Source of the DNA: Glycomyces sambucus
GTDB lineage: Bacteria > Actinomycetota > Actinomycetes > Mycobacteriales > Micromonosporaceae
Direction: 5' to 3'
DNA length: 64,000 nt
Assembly (NCBI RefSeq): GCF_900102815.1
Contig: NZ_FNGF01000004.1
Location: 186,001-250,000, forward strand
A program made the position numbers and the translations under genes. The notes under the pieces are model-generated. The model worked only from the letters and a program-made list of their open reading frames with translations, was not told the origin of the DNA and did no database searches. Positions within the stretch are counted from its first letter, which is position 1; each line of letters begins with the position of its first letter. Shown here piece after piece: positions 15,062-23,065 of this stretch.

Positions 15062-17005
15062 GTGCGGGTGGGTTTCGGGGTGCTGGGGCCGGTGGCGGCG
15101 TGGGACGGCGAGGGCCGGGCGCTGGCGCTGCGGGGCGCGCGGCACCGGTCGGTGCTGGCGCGGCTGATCGCGGCGCGGGGCCGGACAGTGTCGGTGGAGC
15201 GCCTGGTGGAGGACGTGTGGGAGGTGCCGCCGGACGGGGCGGTGGGCGCGGTGCGCACGTTCGTGGCCGCGCTGCGCCGGGCGGTGGAGCCGGAGCGGGC
15301 GCCGCGCGCGCCGGCGCGGGTGATCGTCACGGACGGGCGCGGGTACGCGCTGCGGGCCGGGGACGGCGCGGTGGACGCGTGGCGGTTCGAGGCCGCGGTG
15401 GCGGCGGCCGCTGAGGCGGGCCCGCAATCGGTGTTCACGGGTCTCGATGCGGCGCTGGGCTGGTGGCGCGGCGGCGCGTACGCGGATCTGGAGGACCGGC
15501 CGTGGGTGCTCGCCGAGCGCCGCCGCCTTGAGGAGCTGCGGTTGGACGCGGTGGAGCGGCGGGCCGGGGCGCTCGTGGCGCTGGGCCGGGCCGGGGAGGC
15601 GGTCGCTGAGCTGGACGCGCATGTGGAGGGCCACCCGTGGCGGGAGGAGGCGTGGCGGCTGCTGGCGCTCGCGCTGCACCGGAGCGGGCGGCAGGCGGAG
15701 GCGCTGGAGGTGGTGCGGCGGGGCGGCGCGCTGATCCGGGACCGGTTGGGGCTCGATCCCGGTCCGCGCCTGCGGGATCTGGAGGTGGAGCTGCTGCGCG
15801 GGGGCGGGCCCGCCGCCGACGCGCACGCGGCGGTGTGGGCGCAGGCGGCGGCGTCGCTGGACGGTTCGGTGGGGGCGCGGGCGGTGCTCGACTCGACGGT
15901 GGGCCTGCTGCGGCACCTGGCGGTGACGGGCGCGGGCGGCCTGGAAGCGGCGGGGGCGCGGCGGATCGAGGCGATCGAAGCGGCCGAACGGCTCGGCGAT
16001 CCGGTGCTGACGGCGCGGGTCATCGGCGCGTACGACGTGCCGGCGGTCTGGACGCGGTCGGACGATCCGGCCCGGGCGGCTCGGATCGTCGCGGCGGCCG
16101 AGCGGACCCTGGACGCGCTCGGCACAGACGCGTCGGCGGTGACGCGGGCGCGCCTGCTGGCAACGGTCGCAATGGAGTCGAGGGGCACCGGAGGCCCGCG
16201 CGCACTGGCGGCGGCGCGGAGTGCCGAGACGATCGCGCGGGAGCTGGGCGATCCGCCGCTGCTGGCGTTCGCGCTCAACGGGGTCTTCATGCAGTCGTGC
16301 CACCGCGCGGGGCTCGCGGCGGTGCGAGACGCGGTCGGCGCGGAGCTGACCGCGCTCGCCGCCCGGCACGACCTGGCCTCCTACGAGGTCCTGGGGCGGC
16401 TGGTGCGGATGCAGGCGCGGAGCGCGCTCCGGGACTTCGCGGGCGCGGACGCCCACGCGGGCGCCGCGGACGCGCTCGCCGACCGCCACGAGCGGCCGCT
16501 CACGCGGGTGTTCACGGCCTGGTACGCGGCGATGCGCGCGGCCGCGACCGGCGGCCCGGAGGAGGCCCGGGAGGCGTACGCCGCCGCGGCGGACCGGCTC
16601 GCGGGGGCCGGGATGCCGGGCGTGGAACGGGGTCTGGAGCCGCTGGCGCGCCTGTGCACGATCATCCACTTCGGACTGCCGGTGGAGGCGCGGAGCGGGG
16701 AGGACTGGGGCCCGTACCGCCCCTGGGCGGCGCCGCTGCTGGCCCTGGCGCGCGGGGACCGGGACGGGGCGGCCGCGGCGCTGGAGCGGGTGCCCGCGCC
16801 CCCGGGCGACCTCATGCTCGAAGCACTGTGGACACTGACGGCGCGGGCCGCGATCGGCCTGCGGCACAGGGACGGCATCGAGCGGTCGCTCGCCGCGCTC
16901 GGGCCGGCCGCCGCCGAACTCGCCGGGGCGGGTTCGGGAATGCTCACGGCGGGACCGGTGGCCCGGCACCTCGCCGATCTGCGGCGCGCGCGAGCGGAAT
17001 CGTGA
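15062..17005 (+). CDS. SARP-family regulator (winged helix, BTAD, helical repeats)
   Basis: 647 aa from GTG at 15062 with a GGGAGGGG ribosome site. Residues 1-95 form the OmpR-like winged-helix DNA-binding domain (VLGPVAAW, LLAR-type core, IVTDGRGYAL). Residues 100-250 are the bacterial transcriptional activation domain (AYADLEDRPWVLAERRRL; GLDPGPRLRDLE). The remaining 390 residues are Ala/Arg-rich alpha helices with TPR-like character and no Walker motif, so it lacks the NTPase module of AfsR. The divergent hydrolase gene and an 11-bp repeat between them suggest local regulation. Confidence 0.88.
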   Translation: MRVGFGVLGPVAAWDGEGRALALRGARHRSVLARLIAARGRTVSVERLVEDVWEVPPDGAVGAVRTFVAALRRAVEPERAPRAPARVIVTDGRGYALRAGDGAVDAWRFEAAVAAAAEAGPQSVFTGLDAALGWWRGGAYADLEDRPWVLAERRRLEELRLDAVERRAGALVALGRAGEAVAELDAHVEGHPWREEAWRLLALALHRSGRQAEALEVVRRGGALIRDRLGLDPGPRLRDLEVELLRGGGPAADAHAAVWAQAAASLDGSVGARAVLDSTVGLLRHLAVTGAGGLEAAGARRIEAIEAAERLGDPVLTARVIGAYDVPAVWTRSDDPARAARIVAAAERTLDALGTDASAVTRARLLATVAMESRGTGGPRALAAARSAETIARELGDPPLLAFALNGVFMQSCHRAGLAAVRDAVGAELTALAARHDLASYEVLGRLVRMQARSALRDFAGADAHAGAADALADRHERPLTRVFTAWYAAMRAAATGGPEEAREAYAAAADRLAGAGMPGVERGLEPLARLCTIIHFGLPVEARSGEDWGPYRPWAAPLLALARGDRDGAAAALERVPAPPGDLMLEALWTLTARAAIGLRHRDGIERSLAALGPAAAELAGAGSGMLTAGPVARHLADLRRARAES

Positions 17006-17018
17006 CCGGATTCGCGCA

Positions 17019-17046
17019 ATGCAAGCGCTACCACTGTGGATCGCTT
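17019..17046. terminator. Possible hairpin after the SARP gene
   Basis: GCAAGCG (17019-17025) pairs with CGCTTGC (17040-17046) over 14 nt, just beyond the SARP stop. The stem is short, so it may be a terminator or a protein-binding dyad. Confidence 0.35.
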
Positions 17047-17120
17047 GCGCATTCCGAATGATACCGACAGGTAACACTTCGGCCGACCGAATACAAGTCG
17101 CACGGATCGCGCGAGACCTA

Positions 17121-17150
17121 TTGAATCCCTTCGTATTCACGCAATAGACT
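17121..17150 (+). promoter_or_regulatory. Promoter for leaderless Hsp70-like gene
   Basis: TTGAAT (17121-17126), an 18-bp spacer and TAGACT (17145-17150) are followed 7 nt later by the ATG at 17158. No ribosome site fits in between, so the mRNA should be leaderless. Confidence 0.7.
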
Positions 17151-17157
17151 CACGGGC

Positions 17158-18648
17158 ATGCCTTCCTCCCCCCGAACGGTCGCCGTCGGCGTCGACCTCG
17201 GCTCGGCGACCACCACCGTGTCCACCCGCCGCGACGGCGGCGCCGCGGAGGACGTGCACCAGAGCCCCACCACCGCGAACGGCGAGGAGCCGCAGCCGAT
17301 CCCGGCGGACGAGCCCGCGCTCATCGGGCTCGCCGTCCCTGCCACCTGGAGCACCACCCGGCGCCGCGCCCACGCCGAGGCCGCCGCGAACGCGGGGTTC
17401 GACGCGGCGTTCCTGGTCTCCGAGCCCGAGGCCGCCGCCAGGCACTACGCGGCCGTCCAGGGGCGCCGGCTCGAAGCCGGTGCGCCCCTGGTGGTCTGCA
17501 ACCTAGGCGCGGCCTCATGCCATGCGGCCGTGGTGCGCCGCGAGGGCGAGCGGTACCAGATCGAGGCCGCGAAGACCGCCGACGACATCGGCGGGCGGGC
17601 CTTCGACCAGCTCCTGCTCGACCACCTCGCGGAGCGGCTGCGCCGCACCGACCCCGATTATCTGGCGCGCGTGCAGAACCCGGGCGAGACCGCGCTGCGC
17701 GCCGCCGTGCTCGACGAGGTGCGGCGGGCCCGCGAGCGCCTGTCGGACCACCCCTCGGCCACGGTCGGGCTCCCCGGGCTCGACCGCGAGCTGCGCCTGA
17801 CGCGCGAGGACGCCGACCAGTGCCTGACCCCGGCGGCGCTGCGCACGGTGAGCCTCATCGAGGAGGCGATGCGCGACGCCGGGATCGAGGCCGACCAGAT
17901 CGCGGCGCTGCTCCTGGTGGGCGGGGCGAGCCGCACGCCGCTGCTCGCCGACGTCATCGGCCACCACTTCGGGGTCGCGCCGGTGCTCCCCGACCTGCCC
18001 GACCTCGTGATCGCCGAGGGCGCCGCGCTCGCGGGCCTGGCGCGGATCGGCGACGGGGACGAGGAGGAGTCGGCCGCGGCGGCGCCGTTCATCCGGATGC
18101 GCACGAGCCCCGAGGTGATCGTGACGATGATGGTCGTGGTGCTCGCGGTCCTGTCCTTCGCCGGGGTCGCGCTGCTCAACCGCGAGGGCCCGGACGTGCA
18201 GGACGTGGACGCCGCCACCGAGACCCCGCTGCCGGAGACCGGCGGCGAGGAGTCGGTCGAGCCCACTGCCGCAGGCGCCCAACCGGAGTCGGACCAGATC
18301 GAGGAACCGGAGCCCACGGCGCCGGTCGAGGAGGACGCGCCCGCCTCGCCGACCCCCGAGACCTCCGCGACCCCGTCGCCGGAGCCGACGAACCGCTCGG
18401 CGACGCCCGCGGGCGAGAACGGCGTCGCGGTCCCCGACGTGCTGGGCGAGTCCCTGGAAGCGGCGCGGGCGATCCTCGCGGAGGCGGGGTTCACCGCCGT
18501 CACGGCCACCGGGGAGCAGCGCGAGGGCAACGGCCAGGACGCCAAGAACTGCGAGGTCACGGACCAGACGCCGGGCGGCGGCGCGGCGCACTTCGCCGAC
18601 GAGCCGATCGCGCTCACCTACGCCTACACCGGGAACGATTCCTGCTGA
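17158..18648 (+). CDS. Membrane-anchored Hsp70-like ATPase with extracellular PASTA domain
   Basis: 496 aa. Residues 8-310 follow the Hsp70/actin ATPase fold: phosphate-1 GVDLGSATTTVS, connect-1 VSEPEAAARHYA, phosphate-2 NLGAASCHAAV and adenosine motif LLLVGGASRTPLL. The DnaK phosphate-2 DLGGGT is changed to NLGAAS, and the segment between phosphate-1 and connect-1 is shortened. There is no peptide-binding domain. A single membrane helix at about 319-339 leads to a Pro/Glu/Thr linker and a C-terminal PASTA-like domain (NGVAVPDVLGESLEAARAIL) with two cysteines. PASTA domains bind cell-wall fragments, so this could be a wall-sensing or scaffold ATPase. Confidence 0.85.
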   Translation: MPSSPRTVAVGVDLGSATTTVSTRRDGGAAEDVHQSPTTANGEEPQPIPADEPALIGLAVPATWSTTRRRAHAEAAANAGFDAAFLVSEPEAAARHYAAVQGRRLEAGAPLVVCNLGAASCHAAVVRREGERYQIEAAKTADDIGGRAFDQLLLDHLAERLRRTDPDYLARVQNPGETALRAAVLDEVRRARERLSDHPSATVGLPGLDRELRLTREDADQCLTPAALRTVSLIEEAMRDAGIEADQIAALLLVGGASRTPLLADVIGHHFGVAPVLPDLPDLVIAEGAALAGLARIGDGDEEESAAAAPFIRMRTSPEVIVTMMVVVLAVLSFAGVALLNREGPDVQDVDAATETPLPETGGEESVEPTAAGAQPESDQIEEPEPTAPVEEDAPASPTPETSATPSPEPTNRSATPAGENGVAVPDVLGESLEAARAILAEAGFTAVTATGEQREGNGQDAKNCEVTDQTPGGGAAHFADEPIALTYAYTGNDSC

Positions 18649-18675
18649 GCGTTCAGGCGGCGCACGGAGCACGGT

Positions 18676-19422
18676 TCAGGCGGTGCACGCCTGGACGAGC
18701 GCGGGGACGAGGAGGCGCAGCATGGCCTCGTCGGGGTCCGAGGCGGGGTCCGCTGCGGACGGCGCGTACTCGGTGATGCCGATCCCGGCGATCTCGTGGC
18801 GGGAGGCGAGGCCGATGACGGCTTCGAGCAGCGCCTTCGGGGTGAGGCCGCCCGGTTCGGGGTAGCAGACCGCGGTGATCCCGTCGAGCACGTCGAGGTC
18901 CACGTGGACGTAGACGACCGCGTCGGGGTCGAGGGTGTCGAGCCCGCCGATGCCGTGGCGGGCGATGTGCTCGGCCTCGCCGGGGTCGATCGAGCGGGCG
19001 CCGGCCAGCGCGATGCGCGAGGGCCGGAGCGCGGGCGCGGCGGTGAGGCCGTCGGGGCCCTCGCCTTGCAGCGCACGGAGGATCATGCCGTGGAACGCGC
19101 CGGAGGGCGAGGTCTCGGGGGTGTTCATGTCGGGGTGGGCGTCGAACCAGGCGACGGCGAGGCGGTCGCCGTGGCGTTCGAGGGCGGCCTGGATCGCGGC
19201 GAGTTCGATCCCGCAGTCGCCGCCGACGGTGCAGGTGAAGTCGTCGTCGGGCAGGGCGGCGCGGACGCGTGCGGCGGTGTCGGCGAGGGTCGCGCCGGGT
19301 TCGACGCGCACGTGCCGGTCGGCGGGGATCATGGCCGCGAGGCGGGCGGCGCCGGTGGCGAGCCGGGCGGCGTCCGGGGCGGTGGAGCCGCGGTGCTCGG
19401 GCACTTCGACGACGGTGGTCAT
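18676..19422 (-). CDS. Arginase/agmatinase-family hydrolase with Cys in a metal site
   Basis: 248 aa. Ureohydrolases use two Mn ions to split guanidino or formimino groups. The usual ligand motifs are seen as WFDAHPDMN (Asp-His-Asp) and VHVDLDVLD (Asp, Asp), but the first His ligand of GGDH is a Cys here (VGGDCGIELA). The protein is about 50 residues shorter than typical arginases. Actinobacterial arginase-like proteins with this change exist, and their activity is unclear. It is convergent with the Hsp70-like gene and stands alone, so no pathway is indicated. Confidence 0.8.
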   Translation of the reverse strand: MTTVVEVPEHRGSTAPDAARLATGAARLAAMIPADRHVRVEPGATLADTAARVRAALPDDDFTCTVGGDCGIELAAIQAALERHGDRLAVAWFDAHPDMNTPETSPSGAFHGMILRALQGEGPDGLTAAPALRPSRIALAGARSIDPGEAEHIARHGIGGLDTLDPDAVVYVHVDLDVLDGITAVCYPEPGGLTPKALLEAVIGLASRHEIAGIGITEYAPSAADPASDPDEAMLRLLVPALVQACTA

Positions 19423-19456
19423 GGGGTCCCCTCTCGTTGCGGCCCAGCGTATCGGG

Positions 19457-20386
19457 TCAGGCCACGCTGGTGAGGGCGGTGGTGGTGAGGGCGGTGGTGC
19501 GGGCGGCGGCCTCGGCGGCGGCGAGCGCGGCGAAGGCGTCGACGGCGGCGGTGTTCTCGCCCGCGCGCCAGACGAGGCCGTAGCGGACGGGTTCGGCGTC
19601 GACGACCGGGACGTGGGCGACTCCGGGCCGGGCGTGGTAGGTGCCGGTGTGGGCGGCGGTGAGGAGGGCGCCCTTGTCCGCGGCGACGAACATGAGGGCT
19701 TCCTGGAGGCTGGAGACGTCGGGTCCGGCGGGCACGGGCAGGCCCGCGGGGGTGCGGCGCGGGGCCTGGAGGGCGCGGCGGTAGTCGGGGATGTCGCCGT
19801 CGATGCCGATGAGGCTGGCGCCGGGGAGGTCTTCCATGGTGAGCCAGGGCCGGGCGGCGTAGGGGTGGGCGGCGGCGACGGCGAGCATGCGGGCCTCGGT
19901 GAGGATGGTGGGGCTCTTGGCGAGGTCGTCTTCGCGGACGGGCAGCTCCATGAGCAGGACGTCGTAGTAGCGGTCGCGCAGCTGCGCGTACGGGTCGTTG
20001 AAGGACATCTCGCAGATCTCGACGGCGAGTTCGGGGTGCTCGGCGCGGAGGGCGTCGACCGCGCGCATGGCGATCTCGCCGGTGAACGGGGCGGAGAAGC
20101 CGACGCGGAGGGTGCCGCCGAAGCCGCGGGCGGCGGCCGCGGTGCGGGCGAGGGCCTGCTCGATGGCGCGGTGGTGGGGTTCGACGTCGGCGCGGAAGCG
20201 GGCGCCGAGCTCGGTGAGGACGACGGTGCGGCTGGTGCGTTCGAACAGGGGCGCGCCGAGGCGCCGTTCGAGCCGCTGGACGAGCTGGCTGACGCGGGCG
20301 CGGGAGAGGCGCATGCGCACGGCGGTGCGCCCGAAGTGCAGTTCCTCGGCCAGGATCAGGAAGCACTCGAGTTCGTCGCGTTCCAT
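19457..20386 (-). CDS. LysR-family transcriptional regulator
   Basis: 309 aa from ATG at 20386 with GGAGGA upstream. The first 60 residues are the LysR winged helix (MERDELECFLILAEELHFGRTA, SRARVSQLVQRLERRLGAPLFER), followed by the linker helix and a two-lobe effector domain starting near GGTLRVGFSAPFTGE. Transcribed divergently from the adjacent MFS exporter gene, the usual arrangement for control of that gene. The last 20 residues are a Thr/Ala-rich tail. Confidence 0.9.
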   Translation of the reverse strand: MERDELECFLILAEELHFGRTAVRMRLSRARVSQLVQRLERRLGAPLFERTSRTVVLTELGARFRADVEPHHRAIEQALARTAAAARGFGGTLRVGFSAPFTGEIAMRAVDALRAEHPELAVEICEMSFNDPYAQLRDRYYDVLLMELPVREDDLAKSPTILTEARMLAVAAAHPYAARPWLTMEDLPGASLIGIDGDIPDYRRALQAPRRTPAGLPVPAGPDVSSLQEALMFVAADKGALLTAAHTGTYHARPGVAHVPVVDAEPVRYGLVWRAGENTAAVDAFAALAAAEAAARTTALTTTALTSVA

Positions 20387-20505
20387 GGCGTCCTCCGTAT
20401 CGGTAAGTCTGACTGAATGAACGTTGCCGCGATCGCCGTTGTTCCCGCGCCGGTCCCGACCGACGATTGCACGACCACCGCAACTGCGTTCGTCAAGGAG
20501 ACACC

Positions 20506-21906
20506 GTGAAAGCCCGTGAATGGGGTGTGCTGCTCGTCCTTTCAGGAGCGATCTTCCTGGAGGGCATCGACATCGCCATGCTCAACATCGCCCTGCCCTC
20601 GATCCGCGACGACCTGGGCCTCTCGACCGGGTCGCTCCAGTGGGTGGTGAGCGCCTACGTCCTCGGCTACGGCGGCTTCATGCTGCTGGGCGGCCGGACC
20701 GCCGACCTGCTGGGGCGCCGCCGGGTGTTCCTCATCGCGCTCCTGGTGTTCCTGCTGTTCTCCGGCCTCGGCGGGCTCGCCGAGAACGGGGCCACGCTCA
20801 TCGCCGCCAGGTTCGTCACCGGCCTCGCCGCCGCGTTCATGACCCCGGCGGGCCTGTCGATCATCACCACCGGGTTCGAGGAGGGCCCCAAGCGCGACCG
20901 GGCCCTGATGGTCTACGGCGCCATCGGCGCCGGGGGCTTCACCCTCGGCATGGTCATCGGCGGCCTGCTCACGACGCTGGACTGGCGCTGGGTGTTCTTC
21001 ATGCCGGTGGGCCTGTCGCTGGTGCTGCTCATCGCCGCGTCGGTGCTGATCCCGCGGTCGCCGCGCCCCGACCGCACCGGCAAGCGGTTCGACCTGCTCG
21101 GCGGGCTCACGATCACCGCGGCCGTGGTGCTGCTGGTGCTCGGCGTCGAGCGCGCCACGCATGTGGGGGTCGGCTGGACGGTCGGCGCGATCGCGGCGAG
21201 CCTGGCGCTCGTCGGGGCGTTCGTCGCCGTCGAGCGGCGCACCGCCTCGCCGCTGGTGCGGCTGGGGATCTTCCGCTCCGGTTCGCTGGTGCGCGCCAAC
21301 GTGATCGGCATGATGTTCATCGCCGGGTTCTTCGGCTTCCAGTTCCTGGTGGTGCTGTACCTCCAGGAGCTGCGCGGCTGGTCGACGATCGAGGCGAGCC
21401 TGGCGATGCTCATCATGGGCATCGACGTGGCGCTGGCCCCGACGCTGACGCCGAGGCTGGTGCGCCGCTTCGGGAACGCCCCGGTGCTGCTGGCCGGGCT
21501 GGTGTTCGCGCTCCTCGGGTTCGCGCTGTTCCTCACCGCCGGGACGGGCACCTCGTACTGGGGGATGCTGCCGAGCCTGGTGTCGATGGGGATGGCGTTC
21601 ACGCTGGCGTACGGCCCGCTGACCATCATCGCCACCAACGGGATCGACGAGGAGGAGCAGGGGCTCGCGGGCGGGCTGCTGTACACCTCGTTCCAGTTCG
21701 GCGCCGCGATCGGCCTCGCGGGGGTCGCGGCGGTCAACGTCGCCGCCACCGCGTCGGGGGCCGACCAGGACCTCCTCGCCGGCTACCGGGCCGCCATGGT
21801 CGTCCCGCTCGCCGCGGCCGTGATCGCGGTCGTGGTGGGGGCGTTCAACCTCCGGGGCCGGGCCAAGGAGGCGGCGGCCGAACCGGAACTGGTCGGCGTC
21901 GCGTAA
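20506..21906 (+). CDS. DHA2-family MFS drug exporter (14 TM)
   Basis: 466 aa from GTG at 20506, chosen over an in-frame ATG 39 nt upstream because AAGGAG ends 5 nt before it. About 14 hydrophobic segments and motif C-like and A motifs (LGGRTADLLGRRRVF) place it with the drug:H+ antiporter-2 family (EmrB/QacA type). Helix 1 carries the typical LEGIDIAMLNIALPSI. A LysR gene is divergent from it and probably regulates it. Substrate unknown. Confidence 0.9.
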   Translation: MKAREWGVLLVLSGAIFLEGIDIAMLNIALPSIRDDLGLSTGSLQWVVSAYVLGYGGFMLLGGRTADLLGRRRVFLIALLVFLLFSGLGGLAENGATLIAARFVTGLAAAFMTPAGLSIITTGFEEGPKRDRALMVYGAIGAGGFTLGMVIGGLLTTLDWRWVFFMPVGLSLVLLIAASVLIPRSPRPDRTGKRFDLLGGLTITAAVVLLVLGVERATHVGVGWTVGAIAASLALVGAFVAVERRTASPLVRLGIFRSGSLVRANVIGMMFIAGFFGFQFLVVLYLQELRGWSTIEASLAMLIMGIDVALAPTLTPRLVRRFGNAPVLLAGLVFALLGFALFLTAGTGTSYWGMLPSLVSMGMAFTLAYGPLTIIATNGIDEEEQGLAGGLLYTSFQFGAAIGLAGVAAVNVAATASGADQDLLAGYRAAMVVPLAAAVIAVVVGAFNLRGRAKEAAAEPELVGVA

Positions 21907-21928
21907 GGGACGAGGCCAGCGCCTGAGC

Positions 21929-21964
21929 GGGGCGCCGGTGCCGCGGAAGCGGGACCGGCGCCCC
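21929..21964 (+). terminator. Hairpin terminator after MFS gene
   Basis: GGGGCGCCGGT (21929-21939) pairs perfectly with ACCGGCGCCCC (21954-21964) over 14 nt, 22 bp after the MFS stop. Confidence 0.75.
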
Positions 21965-22067
21965 TGGTCGTGTGCGGCGACGCGGGCCGAGGGCGCCTCC
22001 CGCCGTCGTGATGTGACCGCTCGTCCCACTTACCGGTCGGCAGGGTGGTGTGCGGCGGCGGGGGCTC

Positions 22068-22073
22068 TAGGAT
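22068..22073 (+). promoter_or_regulatory. -10 element of leaderless hydroxyacid dehydrogenase gene
   Basis: TAGGAT lies 7 nt before the ATG at 22081 and no ribosome site is visible, so transcription likely starts at the start codon. The -35 region is weak. Confidence 0.5.
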
Positions 22074-22080
22074 TGGCCGC

Positions 22081-22983
22081 ATGAAGGTCTGGATCCCTCA
22101 CGAAGCAGGGCTCGCCTACCTGGGCGTGCTCCCCGAAGACGTCGACGTCGAGATCTGGGAGGGCGGCGCGCACCCCTCCGACCCCGGGGACGTGCGGCTC
22201 CTCGTCCCGCCCGGCGGCCCGACTCCTGAGCAGGTCTTCGCCGACCTGCCCGCGCTGGAGGCCGTGCAGCTGCTCAGCGCCGGCGCCGAGCAGTGGGTGC
22301 CGCACACGCCCGACCGGATCGCCCTGTGCGACAACCGGGGCGCGCACACCGAGGCCACCGCCGAGTGGATCCAGACCGCCACGCTCGCGTCGATCCGGCG
22401 CTTCGACGCCTTCGCGCGGCGGCAGGCCGAGCGCGACTGGGCGCCGACCCGCACCGGGTCGCTCACCGGCGCGACCGCGCTCATCGTCGGCGCCGGGTCC
22501 ATCGGCGAGTCCGTGGCCAGGCGCTTCGAGGCGTGCGGCACCGAGGTCCTCAAGATCGCCCGCACCGCCCGCGCGGGCGTCCACACCCTCGCCGACCTCC
22601 CCGACCTGCTCCCCAAGGCCGATGTCGTGGTCGTCATCGTGCCGCTGACCCCCGAGACCGAGCGCCTGGTCGACGCGGCGTTCCTCGCGCAGATGCGCGA
22701 CGGCGCGCTGCTGGTCAACGCCGCGCGGGGCCGCGTGGTCGACACCGACGCGCTCACCCGCGAGGTCGCCTCCGGGCGGCTGCGGTGCGCGCTCGACGTC
22801 ACCGAGCCCGAACCGCTCCCGGCCGACCACGAGCTGTGGGGCCTCGAAGGCGCCCTCATCACCCCGCACGTCGGCGGCGCCGTCGAGGGCTTCCTCGGGC
22901 GCGTCTACCCGCTCGTGGGCGACCAGATCCGCCGCCTCGCCGCCGGGGAGCCGCTGGCGCACGTCATCGAGAACGGGTACTGA
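22081..22983 (+). CDS. D-2-hydroxyacid dehydrogenase, NAD-binding
   Basis: 300 aa from ATG at 22081; an ATG 36 nt upstream is less likely because a -10 box lies between. It interconverts 2-hydroxy and 2-oxo acids using NAD(P). The Rossmann motif VGAGSIGESVARR, the NAARGRVVD stretch with catalytic Arg, the Glu in DVTEPEPLP and the His in ITPHVGG are all present. The N-terminal substrate domain is short (about 95 residues), as in the glyoxylate/hydroxypyruvate reductase-like group. It is a single gene, so the substrate is unknown. Confidence 0.88.
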   Translation: MKVWIPHEAGLAYLGVLPEDVDVEIWEGGAHPSDPGDVRLLVPPGGPTPEQVFADLPALEAVQLLSAGAEQWVPHTPDRIALCDNRGAHTEATAEWIQTATLASIRRFDAFARRQAERDWAPTRTGSLTGATALIVGAGSIGESVARRFEACGTEVLKIARTARAGVHTLADLPDLLPKADVVVVIVPLTPETERLVDAAFLAQMRDGALLVNAARGRVVDTDALTREVASGRLRCALDVTEPEPLPADHELWGLEGALITPHVGGAVEGFLGRVYPLVGDQIRRLAAGEPLAHVIENGY

Positions 22984-23052
22984 CCGGAGGGTAGGGCGGG
23001 CCGTACCCCGGTTCGGGGGGCTCGCATCATCGTCGCGTCCCGTTGCGGGCCA

Positions 23053-23058
23053 TAGTGT
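23053..23058 (+). promoter_or_regulatory. -10 element of leaderless serine hydrolase gene
   Basis: TAGTGT stands 7 nt before the ATG at 23066, with no ribosome site between, matching the leaderless pattern of other genes here. Confidence 0.5.
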
Positions 23059-23065
23059 TCGATCA

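Noticed and set aside
22081-22983. Membership of the hydroxyacid dehydrogenase in the tetronate pathway
   Set aside because: It is 5 kb or more from that operon, on the other strand, with its own leaderless promoter and no ACTATAGT site.
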